Positions 19,046 through 30,960 of a stretch of DNA of 64,000 bases are shown piece by piece. A model generated the notes under the pieces. The model had not been told where the DNA came from, searched no databases, and saw only the letters and a list, made by a program, of their open reading frames with translations. Numbering within the stretch: position 1 is the stretch's first letter; every line of letters begins with the position of its first letter. The stretch comes from Eledone cirrhosa (Eukaryota; Mollusca; Cephalopoda; Octopoda; Eledonidae): the NCBI GenBank assembly GCA_964016885.1, contig OZ024742.1:357447566-357511565 (forward strand). Reading direction: 5' to 3'. The position numbers and the translations under genes were made by a program.

Positions 19046-21068
19046 TTATATTGACAGAATCTTCCTTAGTATATGGGCAGTTCCCATTAGTACTATCTTT
19101 TGTATTTCTCCTATACGCGGGTTTCCTGGGATTTGTGATAAGTAATCATTAGACCCCTTAGGTATCATTCCTAGAGCGCCTACAACCACTGGTATTGTTT
19201 TAGTTCTCAATTTCTATATTTTTCCAATTTCTATCTTCAGGTCCTTATACTTGCTCAATTTTTCAAATGTTTTATAGATACATTCTTGACTATTGGAACG
19301 GGCATATCAATTAGCAGGCATACCCTCATTTTAAAGTCCTTCAGTATTATATCAGGTCTATTTGCATCTATTTTTCGGTCTGTTTGGATGCTAAAGTTCC
19401 ACAAGATTGAGATGTGATCTTTTTCAAGTACAGGAGGTGGTTGATGCTCCCACCAATTCTTTTGATGGGGCAGGTCAAAATGCTTACACATTATCCAATG
19501 TATGTATTGTGCAGCTCTGTCATGCCTGTTTAGGTATTCGGTTGGAGCTATAGGACTGCACATTGAAATTATATGATCAATGATCTCTTGTTGTTTTTTA
19601 CATACACGGCATAATTGGTTGCATCCATTTTTTATTATGTTGGGTTGGTAATTTTTTGTTGGCAGACACTGATCTTGTGCTGATATAATCAGTCCTTCAG
19701 TCTCCGATTTCAGTCCAGAGGATGCCAACCACTGATGGGTTAAAGTTTTGTCAACATCAGGATTGTTAGCTCTTTCTGGGTATTTTCCATACAGAGGCTT
19801 TTCTTGCCATTTCTTAGCCAGTTTCTGTAGCAGTTATTTCTTTGCAGTTACTTTTACCTGCTTTGCTTTTTTTTTCTGTGTTTTCCATTTCAGCAGTAAA
19901 TAGGACTTCTGAAATTTGTAGTCCATTACTGTATCTTTGTGCATCTTTTGTAATGTAGTATGATCTTTTGATGCTTTCGTGTTTCAAAACGAGTTTGATC
20001 ATCCAATCATGTGATTCCCTTAGATATGTAGATAATCCAATTGTTGCAGTTTTCAACGCAATGTCTAACTGGATTAACCCACGTCCTCCTTCTTTCCTAG
20101 GGAGATATATTCTATCTGTATCTGCCTTAGGGTGATGCATTCTGTGCATGGTTAAGAATTTTCTAATTTTTGTATCGAGCCTACGGATCTCTGTGCTTGA
20201 CCAGTTGATGACATTGTAATTATAGGTTACTACTGGTATGGCAAGCGTGTTTATGGCATCGATCCTATTCCTTGCATTCAATTCCGTTCTTAAGATTGCT
20301 CTTACTCTGTGGTAACATTCCTTCCTTATCCTTTCCCTCATTGTCGAGTGCTTGATTCCGTCTCCTTCACAAACACCTAGATATGTGTAAGTTTCCTCCT
20401 GATCAAGTTCTCTTTAACACATTCCCCCATCAAGATTAATGTCTGAACTTTTCAGCAGCTTTCCTCTGGTGAACGTTGCTTTGGCGCATTTATCTAGTCC
20501 AAACTCTATTTTAATGTCATCACTGAACTGTTCCACAGTGGATAATAGCCCTTGCAATTGTTCATTATTTTTTGCAAATAGTTTCAGGTCATCCATGTAG
20601 AACAAGTGATTAATGGTTTTGTCATAGACTTTATATCCATGTTTTGTTTCATTGAGCATTTTACTTAATGGTATAAGTGCGATGCAGAATAAAAGCGGTG
20701 ATAAAGAGTCACCCTGAAAAATTCCACAATTAATATTAACTTCTCCAACTTCCAGTGATTTTTTTTCATTATTCAAAAGGAATGTCGTTTTCCACATATT
20801 CATACTGAATGACAACGGGAGATATTTTGAAAATCTCTAAACATTTTTCAATCCAACTGTGTGGCAAACTATTGAATGCTTTTTTATAATCTATACAAGC
20901 AATTGATAGATTCTTGTGTCTATTATGACAATCTTCCAGTATCATTTTGTGAACCAAAAGCTGATCCTTACAGCCATATGAGCCTCATTTACACCTTTTC
21001 TGCTCATTGGGAAATAGATCATTTGTTATCAGGTGGTCATATGTATATTCAGTTAGGACTGATGTTAA
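19046..21068 (-). pseudogene. R2/R4-type LINE with RT and restriction-like endonuclease, multiply broken
   Basis: The relic reads right to left. Around 21,040-20,958 a decayed palm start (LTEYTYDHLITNDLFPNEQK) precedes motif A, ACIDYKKAFNSLPHSW (20,957-20,769). Motif B GIFQGDSLSPLLF and motif C FYMDDLKLFAK lie in another frame (20,815-20,414). A connection region (20,341-19,814) contains LPRKEGGRGLI. A CCHC cluster, CRVC-X8-H-X4-C, sits next to a restriction-like endonuclease block with RPDIILKD (19,728-19,255). After a stop, PVVVGALGMIPKGS and GTAHILRKILSI run to 19,046. At least four frame breaks separate the pieces. CCHC plus a downstream RPD-containing nuclease is the layout of R2/R4/Dong-type elements, which cut the target without an APE endonuclease. 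Confidence 0.85.
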
Positions 21069-21070
21069 CA

Positions 21071-21088
21071 TTTTTATTATTATTATTA

Positions 21089-21134
<46 letters not shown>
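21071..21134. repeat. (ATT)n microsatellite
   Basis: About 20 ATT/TTA units at the right border of the LINE relic, the position where its similarity ends. Confidence 0.95.
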
Positions 21135-21730
21135 TCATAGTTTATTTCATACAATTACAATGTAATGATTTTTATACACATGCCTAACTGTTGAATTAAT
21201 TAGCAACACATTATCTTTATTTAAATCACATACCTTATCAAGAAATCAATAAGAATATCACATCTAAGCTGGTTTAATTCCTCAGTGACTCAGTACTTGT
21301 ACAATACTATGATTATTGTTAAATGCTTTACACATATCCTTACCAGCTTGCCACATTAATTGTCTTCCAGTGTTTCTCACTTATCTTAGTAATCTTAACA
21401 CCTAGTTCACTAGCTAACTTTCCATTACATATATTTACTAGACTACTTTCTCCGTGTCTTTATGTATCGTTACTCTTTGATAATCTAATTCTAGAAACTA
21501 TTTCTCAATCATTTTACATCTTGCTGTAGCCTACGTGTGTAGTAGACTTAATTTGTCACTCAGTTTAACACGATAAACACATACTTGTGTGTAAATTATT
21601 AGAGTCCACATTATTGCAAGCAGGTCCCTTGTAGGAAAATAACATCCTCCTTTCCTCTTTACCACACCCAGTCGCTCTGAAAAAAGGTCATGGTCTGGTC
21701 AGTGACCCCCCCTCTTACTTATTGCCTATA
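21135..21730. other. No recognisable gene
   Basis: About 600 bases of AT-rich DNA before the satellite border. A 68-codon frame at 21,323-21,529 has no recognisable family. Confidence 0.5.
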
Positions 21731-22000
21731 CAGTGAAGCATGTACGTGTTCTACCTATAGAGGTACTTCATATAGAAATTCTTAATCTACATGTACTCCA
21801 TGTAGATGTTTCCATGGAGACATATTCTATGCAGATGTAATCTCAGGAAATATACTCTCTGTAGATGTACTTGATATAAATGTACTCCATGTAGATGTTT
21901 CCATGGAGACATACTCTATGTAGATGTAATCTCAAGATATATACTCTCTGTAGATGTAATTAATATAAATGTACTCCATATAAATGAACTCATATATACG
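21731..22000. repeat. 89-bp repeat, decayed left edge of the satellite
   Basis: ATGTACTCCA begins at 21,791, 21,880 and 21,969, a period of 89. Each 89-mer splits into three sub-units of 30, 30 and 29 bases that share a core like TACTCCATGTAGATGT, ATTCTATGCAGATGT and ACTCTCTGTAGATGT. These resemble the TAGATGTATTCTAT words of the adjacent 30-bp satellite. Upstream, 21,731-21,790 shows further weaker copies. Best read as an old trimer at the array edge. Confidence 0.8.
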
Positions 22001-24540
22001 TCATTTAACGTCATCTAGATGTATTCTATCCATATATATGTCATCTAGATGTATTCTATACATATATATGTCATCTAGATGTATTCTATCCATATATATG
22101 TCATCCAGATGTATTCTATACATATATATGTCATCTAGATGTATTCTATCCATATATATGTCATCTAGATGTATTCTATACATATATATGTCATCTAGAT
22201 GTATTCTATACATATATATGTCATCCAGATGTATTCTATTCATATGTACGTCATCTAGATGTATTCTATTCATATGTACATCATCTAGATGTATTTTATT
22301 CACATATACGTCACATAGATGTATTCTATTCACATATACGTCATCTAGATGTATTCTATACATATATATGTCATCTAGATGTATTCTATACATATGTATG
22401 TCATCTAGATGTATTCTATAGTTATATCATGTCATCCAGATGTATTCTAGTCATATGTATGTCGTCTAGATGTATTCTATTCACATGTATGTCATCTAGA
22501 TGTATTCTATACATATGTATGTCATCCAGATGTATTCTATACATATGTATGTCATCCAGATGTATTCTATACATATGTATGTCATCCAGATGTATTCTAT
22601 ACATATATATGTCATCTAGATGTATTCTATACATATGTATGTCACCTAGATGTATTCTATACATATGTACGTCATCTAGATGTATTCTATACATATATAT
22701 GTCATCCAGATATATTCTATACATATGTATGTCATCTAGATGTATTCTATACACATGTATGTCATCCAGATGTATTCTATACATATGTATGTCATCTAGA
22801 TGTATTCTATAGATAAATATGTCATCTATATGTATTCTATACATATGTCATCTAGATGTATTCTATACATATGTCATCTAGATGTATTCTATACATATGT
22901 ATGTCATCTAGATGTATTCTGTACATATATATGTTATCTAGATGTATTCTATACATATCTATGTCATCTAGATGTATTCTATTCACATATATGTCATCTA
23001 GATGTATTCTATACATATCTATGTCACCCAGATGTATTCTATACATATGTATGTCATCCAGATGTATTCTATACATATATATGTCATCTAGCTGTATTCT
23101 ATACATATGTATGTCATCTAGATATAGTGTATACATATCTATGTCATCCAGATGTCTTCTATACATATATATGTCATCTAGATGTATTCTATACATATGT
23201 ATGTCATCTAGATATATTCTATATATATCTATGTCATCCAGATGTATTCTATTCACATATATGTCATCTAGATGTATTCTATTCACATGTATGTCATCCA
23301 GATGTATTCTATACATATATATGTCATCTAGATGTATTCTATTCACATGTATGTCATCCAGATGTATTCTATACATATATATGTCATCTAGATGTATTCT
23401 ATACATATGTATGTCATCGAGATGTATTCTATACATATATATGTCATCCAGATGTATTCTATACATATGTATGTCATCTAGATGTATTCTATACATATAT
23501 ATGTCATCTAGGTGTATTCTATACATATGTATGTCATCCAAATGTATTCTATACATATATATGTCATCCAGATGTATTCTATACATATATACGCCATCTA
23601 GATGTATTCTATACATAAGTAATTCATCTGGATGTATTCTATACATATATATGTCATCCAGATGTATTCTATACATATATACGTCATCTAGATGTATTCT
23701 ATACATAAGTAATTCATCTGGATGTATTCTATACATATATAGGTCATCCAGATGTATTCTATACATATATACGTCATCTAGATGTATTCTATACATAAGT
23801 AATTCATCTGGATGTATTCTATACATATATATGTCATCTAGATGTATTCTATTCACATGTATGTCATCCAGATGTATTATATACATAAGTAATTCATCTG
23901 GATGTATTCTATACATATATATGTCATCCAGATGTATTCTATACATATGTATGTCATCTAGATGTATTCTATACATATATATATCATCTAGATGTATTCT
24001 ATACATATGTATGTCATCCAGATGTATTCTATACCAATATATGTCATCAAGATGTATTCTATACATATATATGTCATCCAGATGTATTCTATACATACAT
24101 ATGTCATCCAGATGTATTCTATACATATATATGTCATCTAGATGTATTCTATACATACATATGTCATCCAGATGTATTCTATACATATGTATGTCATCTA
24201 GATGTATTCTATACATATATATGTCATCCAGATGTATTCTATACATATGTATGTCATGCAGATGTATTCTATACATAAGTAATTCATCTGGATGTATTCT
24301 ATACATATGTACGTCATCCAGATGTATTATATACATATATATGTATTCTATACATATATATGTCATCTAGATGTATTCTATACATATGTATGTCATCCAG
24401 ATGTATTCTATACATATATATGTCATCTAGATGTATTCTATACATATATATGTCATCCAGATGTATTCTATACATATATATGTCATCCAGATGTATTCTA
24501 TACATATGTATGTCATCTAGATGTATTCTATACATATATA
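22001..24540. repeat. 30-bp satellite, block 1 (about 84 units)
   Basis: Head-to-tail 30-base units. Each contains the palindrome CATCTAGATG, then GTATTCTATAC, then an alternating ACATATATATGT or ACATATGTATGT segment. Main variants are CTAG/CCAG and TATATATG/TATGTATG/TATGTACG. Near the left edge (22,020-22,200) units alternate between TATCCATA and TATACATA, a 60-bp dimer. Indels that are not multiples of the unit are rare. Two ~504-codon frames on opposite strands cross this block and are by-products of the period. Confidence 0.97.
23551..23910. repeat. 90-bp trimeric higher-order repeat, 4 copies
   Basis: The odd unit ATACATAAGTAATTCATCTG recurs at 23,611, 23,701, 23,791 and 23,881, exactly 90 bases apart, each followed by two ordinary units. 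The same odd unit occurs singly near 24,271, 31,640, 36,840, 44,264 and at several later positions, marking higher-order repeat boundaries. Confidence 0.9.
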
Positions 24541-24885
24541 TATCATCATCATTTCATTTTACGTCCACTTTTTCCCTGCTTGCAAGGGTGGGACAGGAAC
24601 TGATTCTGGCTTGATTTCTACAGCTGGATGCCCTTCCTAACACCAACCTCATTTACAGTGAGTGCTGGGTGCTTTTTTGCCGTGGCACCTCCACGACCAC
24701 TTTGCAGTGGAATGATAGGGACCCCAGTCCCTATCATCTCATTTCTACAGCTGAGTAAACTGGAGCAATGTGAAATAAAGTGTCTTGCTCAAGGAAACAA
24801 CACATCACCCGGTCTGAGAATTGAACTCACAACCTTTTGATTGCAAGGCCAATGCTCTAACCACTAAGCCATGTGCCTCCATGTG
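24541..24885 (-). mobile_element. tRNA-derived SINE with LINE-derived 3' tail, inserted in the satellite
   Basis: Read leftward, it has a tRNA-like head with an A-box (TGGCTTAGTGG, within 24,854-24,871) and a B-box region (GAGTTCAATTCTC, within 24,814-24,833), then a body CTTGAGCAAGACACTTTATT. A 9-bp-arm hairpin lies at 24,714-24,735. The tail is about 170 bases nearly identical to the 3' UTR of the RTE-like LINE, ending in (GATGAT)n. It sits immediately before the CCAATATG marker unit; other copies of the same satellite context (29,085-29,110 and 41,703-41,725) lack it. The shared tail suggests mobilisation by the LINE's reverse transcriptase. Confidence 0.9.
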
Positions 24886-27800
24886 TGTGTGTACATATAT
24901 GTCATCCAATATGTATTCTATACAAATATATATATTATCTAGATGTATTCTATACATATATATGTCATCGAGATGTATTCTATACATATATATGTCATCT
25001 AGATGTATTCTATACATATATATGTCATCTAGATGTACTCTATACATATATATGTCATCTATATGCATTCTATACATACATATGTCATCTAGATGTATTC
25101 TATTCATATATATGTCATCTAGATGTACTCTATACATATATATGTCATCTAGATGTATTCTATACATATATATGTCAACTAGATGTATTCTATACAAATT
25201 TAAGTCATCCAGATGTATTCTATACATATATATGTCAACTTGATGTATTCTATACATATATATGTCATCTAGATGTATTCTATACATATGTATGTCATCC
25301 AGATGTATTCTATACATATATATGTCATCTAGATGTATTCGATACGTATGTATGTCATCTAGATATATTCTATGCATATATATGTCATCTAGATGTATTC
25401 TATACATATGTATGTCATCTAGATGTATTCTATACATATATATGTCATCTAGATGTACTCTATACATATATATGTCATCTAGATGTATTCTATACATATA
25501 TATGTCATCGAGATGTATTCTATACATATATATGTCATCTAGATGTATTCTATACATATATATGACATCCAGATGTCTTCTATACATATGTATGTCATCC
25601 AGATGTATTCTATTCACATGTATGTCATCTAGATGTATTCTATATATATATATCTCATCCAGATGTATTCTAGACATATGTATTTCATCTAGATGTATTC
25701 TATACATATGTATGTCATGCAGATGTATTCTATACATATATATGTCATCTAGATGTATTCTATACATATATATGTCATCTAGATGTATTCTATACATATA
25801 TATGTCATCTAGATGTATTCTATACATATATATATATATGTCATCTAGATGTATTCTATACATATGTATGTCATCTAGATGTATTCTATACATATATATG
25901 TCACCTAGATGTATTCTATACATGTGAATGTCATCTAGATGTATTCTATACATATATATGTCATCCAGATGTATTCTATACATATGTATGTCATCTAGAT
26001 GTATTCTATACATATATATGTCATCTAGATGTATTCTATACATATGTATGTCATCTAGATGTATTCTATACTTATATATGTCATACAGATGTACTCTATA
26101 CATATGTATGGCATCTAGATGTATTCTATACATATATATGTCATCCAGAAGTATTCTAAACATATGTATGTCATCTAGATGTATTCTATACATATATATG
26201 TAATCCAGATGTATTCTATACATATGTATGACATCTAGATGTATTCTATACATATATATGTCACCTAGATGTATTCTATACATACATATGTCATCTAGAT
26301 GTATTCTATACATATATATGTCATCTAGATGTACTCTATACATATATATGTCATCTAGATGTATTCTATACATATATATGTCATCCAGATGTAATCTATA
26401 CATATATATGTCAACTAGATGTATTCTATACATATTTAAGTCATCCAGATGTATTCTATACATATATATGTCAACTTGATGTATTCTATACATATATATG
26501 TCATCTAGATGTATTCTATACATATATATGTCAACTAGATGTATTCTATACAAATTTAAGTCATCCAGATGTATTCTATACATATATATGTCAACTTGAT
26601 GTATTCTATACATATATATGTCATCTAGATGTATTCTATACATATGTATGTCATCCAGATGTATTCTATACATATATATGTCATCTAGATGTATTCGATA
26701 CGTATGTATGTCATCTAGATATATTCTATGCATATATATGTCATCTAGATGTATTCTATACATATGTATGTCATCTAGATGTATTCTATACATATATATG
26801 TCATCTAGATGTACTCTATACATATATATGTCATCTAGATGTATTCTATACATATATATGTCATCGAGATGTATTCTATACATATATATGTCATCTAGAT
26901 GTATTCTATACATATATATGACATCCAGATGTCTTCTATACATATGTATGTCATCCAGATGTATTCTATTCACATGTATGTCATCTAGATGTATTCTATA
27001 TATATATATCTCATCCAGATGTATTCTAGACATATGTATTTCATCTAGATGTATTCTATACATATGTATGTCATGCAGATGTATTCTATACATATATATG
27101 TCATCTAGATGTATTCTATACATATATATGTCATCTAGATGTATTCTATACATATATATGTCATCTAGATGTATTCTATACATATATATATATATGTCAT
27201 CTAGATGTATTCTATACATATGTATGTCATCTAGATGTATTCTATACATATATATGTCACCTAGATGTATTCTATACATGTGAATGTCATCTAGATGTAT
27301 TCTATACATATATATGTCATCCAGATGTATTCTATACATATGTATGTCATCTAGATGTATTCTATACATATATATGTCATCTAGATGTATTCTATACATA
27401 TGTATGTCATCTAGATGTATTCTATACTTATATATGTCATACAGATGTACTCTATACATATGTATGGCATCTAGATGTATTCTATACATATATATGTCAT
27501 CCAGAAGTATTCTAAACATATGTATGTCATCTAGATGTATTCTATACATATATATGTAATCCAGATGTATTCTATACATATGTATGACATCTAGATGTAT
27601 TCTATACATATATATGTCACCTAGATGTATTCTATACATACATATGTCATCTAGATGTATTCTATACATATATATGTCATCTAGATGTACTCTATACATA
27701 TATATGTCATCTAGATGTATTCTATACATATATATGTCATCCAGATGTAATCTATACATATATATGTCAACTAGATGTATTCTATACATATTTAAGTCAT

Positions 27801-29930
27801 CCAGATGTATTCTATACATATATATGTCAACTTGATGTATTCTATACATATATATGTCATCTAGATGTATTCTATACATATGTATGTCATCCAGATGTAT
27901 TCTATACATATATATGTCATCTAGATGTATTCGATACGTATGTATGTCATCTAGATATATTCTATGCATATATATGTCATCTAGATGTATTCTATACATA
28001 TGTATGTCATCTAGATGTATTCTATACATATATATGTCATCTAGATGTACTCTATACATATATATGTCATCTAGATGTATTCTATACATATATATGTCAT
28101 CGAGATGTATTCTATACATATATATGTCATCTAGATGTATTCTATACATATATATGACATCCAGATGTCTTCTATACATATGTATGTCATCCAGATGTAT
28201 TCTATTCACATGTATGTCATCTAGATGTATTCTATATATATATATCTCATCCAGATGTATTCTAGACATATGTATGTCATCTAGATGTATTCTATACATA
28301 TGTACGTCATGCAGATGTATTCTATACATATATATGTCATCTAGATGTATTCTATACATATATATGTCTTCTAGATGTATTCTATACATATATATGTCAT
28401 CTAGATGTATTCTATACATATATATATATATGTCATCTAGATGTATTCTATACATATGTATGTCATCTAGATGTATTCTATACATATATATGTCACCTAG
28501 ATGTATTCTATACATATGAATGTCATCTAGATGTATTCTATACATATATATGTCATCCAGATGTATTCTATACATATGTATGTCATCTAGATGTATTCTA
28601 TACATATATATGTCATCTAGATGTATTCTATACATATGTATGTCATCTAGATGTATTCTATACTTATATATGTCATACAGATGTATTCTATACATATATA
28701 TGTAATCCAGATGTATTCTATACAGATGTATGACATCTAGATGTATTCTATACATATATATGTCACCTAGATGTATTCTATACATATATATGACATCTAG
28801 ATGTATTCTATACATATATATATCAACTAGATATATTCTATTAATATGTATGTCATCTAGATGTATTCTATACATATATATGTCATCTAGATGTATTCTA
28901 TACATATGTATGTCATCCAGATGTATTCTATACATATATATGTCATCTAGATGTATTCTATACATATATATGTCATCCAGATGTAATCTATACATATATA
29001 TGTCATCTAGATGTATTCTATACATATATATGTGATCCAGATGTATTCTATACATATGTATGTCATCTAGATGTATTCTATACATATATATATATGTCAT
29101 CCAATATGTATTCTATACACATATATATATTATCTAGATGTATTCTATACATATATATGTTATCCAGATGTATTCTATACATATATATGTCATCGAGATG
29201 TATTCTATACATATATATGTCATCTAGATGTATTCTATACATATATATGTCATCTAGATGTACTCTATACATATATATGTCATCTAGATGTATTCTATAC
29301 ATATATATGTCATCCAGATGTATTCTATACATATATATGTCAACTAGATGTATTCTATACATATATAAGTCATCCAGATGTATTCTATACATATATATGT
29401 CAACTAGATGTATTCTATACATATATATGTCATCTAGATGTATTCTATACATATGTATGTCATCCAGATGTATTCTATACATATATATGTCATCTAGATG
29501 TATTCGATACGTATGTATGTCATCTAGATGTATTCTATACATATATATGTCATCTAGATATATTCTATGAATATATATGTCATCTAGATGTATTCTATAC
29601 ATATGTATGTCATTTAGATGTATTCTATACATATATATGTCATCTAGATGTACTCTATACATATATATGTCATCTAGATGTATTCTATACATTTATATGT
29701 CATCGAGATGTATTCTATACATATATATGTCATCTAGATGTATTCTATACATATATATATATATGTCATCTAGATGTATTCTATACATATGTATGTCATC
29801 TAGATGTATTCTATACATATATCTGTCACCTAGATGTATTCTATACATATGTATGTCATCTAGATGTATTCTATACATATATATGTCAGCCAGATGTATT
29901 CTATACATATGTATGTCATCTAGATGTATT
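24886..29930. repeat. 30-bp satellite, block 2 (about 168 units)
   Basis: Same unit as block 1. Includes one 36-bp unit (six extra TA bases) per 1.24-kb higher-order repeat, marker units reading CATCCAATATGTATTC at 24,903 and 29,098, and mutated units with CAACTAGATG and TTTAAGTCATCC. A minus-strand frame of 1,431 codons spans 29,100-24,805 and even runs into the SINE, which shows it is not a gene. Confidence 0.97.
25145..28680. repeat. 1,236-bp higher-order repeat, three tandem copies
   Basis: Blocks beginning near 25,262, 26,618 and 27,854 are nearly identical unit by unit, including rare variants TTCGATACGTATG and TTCTAGACATATG and the single 36-bp unit. The first shift is 1,356 and the second 1,236. 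The difference of 120 is a local four-unit duplication at about 26,400-26,620. The third copy diverges after about 28,680. Confidence 0.9.
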
Positions 29931-30960
29931 CATCATCATCATCATCATCACCGTTTTACGTCCGTTCTTCCACGCTAGCATGGGTTAGACGGGTTGTCCT
30001 GTTGTGGGCAGTGTCTGGTCGGCTGACCATGCCTTGCTCATACAGGAACTGATCTGGCTTGATTTCTAGAGCTGGATGCCCTTCCTAACACCAACCTCAT
30101 TTCCAGTGAGTGCTGGGTGCTTTTTCGTGGCGCCTACACGTCCACTTTACAGTGTGGGCTGGGTGCTTTTTTGCCGTGGCACCTCCACGACCACCTTGCG
30201 GTGGGGGGGGGGCATATTGTTTATATGCTTCAGCATGTACCCATGGGAGGTCGGGTACCCTGTATTACTGCGTGACGCCAGAAGTCACGGTCGTGTGTCA
30301 TTGACTTTGAGAGGTGTAGTTGGGTAAGGTCGGCTTTTATCACCTCATCCCAAGTCATCTTGGGTCTCCCCACTCCGCGGTTTCCATCAACTTCTAGTGC
30401 TCTGCACCTTTTTATGCAGCTGTCATCCTTCATACGCATCACATGTCCATACCAGCGTAACCGCCTCTCCTGCACGCAGCATTTGATTCCTCTTATGCTC
30501 AGTCTCTCTCTCAATTCATTTATGCTTTGTCGTTCACGTATATTACTGTTACACATCCATCGGAGCATGCAGGCTTCGTTTCTCTCTAATCTACGTAAGT
30601 CTTCCACCTTCAGCGCCCAGGTCTCACTACCATGCAACATCGCTGTTCGGATACACGCATCATACAGTCTGCCTTTCATTCTGAGGGAGAAGCCTTTTGC
30701 AGCTAGCAGTGGTAGTAGTTCCCTAAACTTCTTCCATCCCGTTCTTACCCTAGTTATTGTACTTTCTGAGCACCCACCTCCGTTGCTAATTCGGTCACCT
30801 AGGTAGCAGAAGCTGTCTACTGTTTCTACAGGGCCCTCCCAGAGATTGGTGGTACTTGTTTCCTGTGGCTGTTTGCTTGCTGTTTCAGCACAGCTGCTGC
30901 ATGTGAATCCTACATTCTTAATTAAGCTTCCTGAGATCCCGCTACATCTCTTGTGTACCC
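29931..30960 (-). mobile_element. 5'-truncated RTE-like LINE inserted in the satellite, copy A
   Basis: A 1,030-bp insertion between satellite halves ...GATGTATT and ATTCTATAC.... The (TGATGA)n tail is on the left (CATCAT at 29,931-29,949). The 3' UTR matches the 12-kb element at very high identity. The 5' end stops inside the PHD-like finger. A satellite paralog with the empty site (33,505-33,508, single ATTC) implies a 3-4-bp target duplication, ATT(C). Confidence 0.93.
30230..30960 (-). pseudogene. RTE-like LINE C-terminal ORF fragment, copy A
   Basis: An uninterrupted frame entering from satellite and starting in the LINE at WVHKRCSG, the second half of the C4HC3 finger. It continues through CSSC, VDSFCYLGDRIS and MLHGSETWALKVEDL, and ends at DRDFWRHAVIQGTRPP. 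It contains no palm and no catalytic aspartates, so it cannot make a reverse transcriptase. The absence of frameshifts compared with the 12-kb copy suggests a younger insertion. Confidence 0.88.

Noticed and set aside
24814..24885. tRNA gene on the minus strand
   Set aside because: It is the tRNA-derived head of a SINE with a LINE-derived tail.
22852..29100. Long repeat proteins (504 and 1,431 codons, also 643-778 codons elsewhere)
   Set aside because: The frames are open on both strands at once, one runs on into an inserted SINE, and the cause is a period divisible by three. No promoter, intron or domain support.
30076..30327. Plus-strand ORFs of 64-84 codons (also at 12,073 and 42,699)
   Set aside because: They read through the LINE 3' UTR in antisense and recur only because the element recurs.
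30360..30806. Plus-strand ORF of 148 codons (also at 42,986-43,432 and 12,327-12,692)
   Set aside because: Shadow of the LINE C-terminal domain on the opposite strand; present wherever the LINE is.
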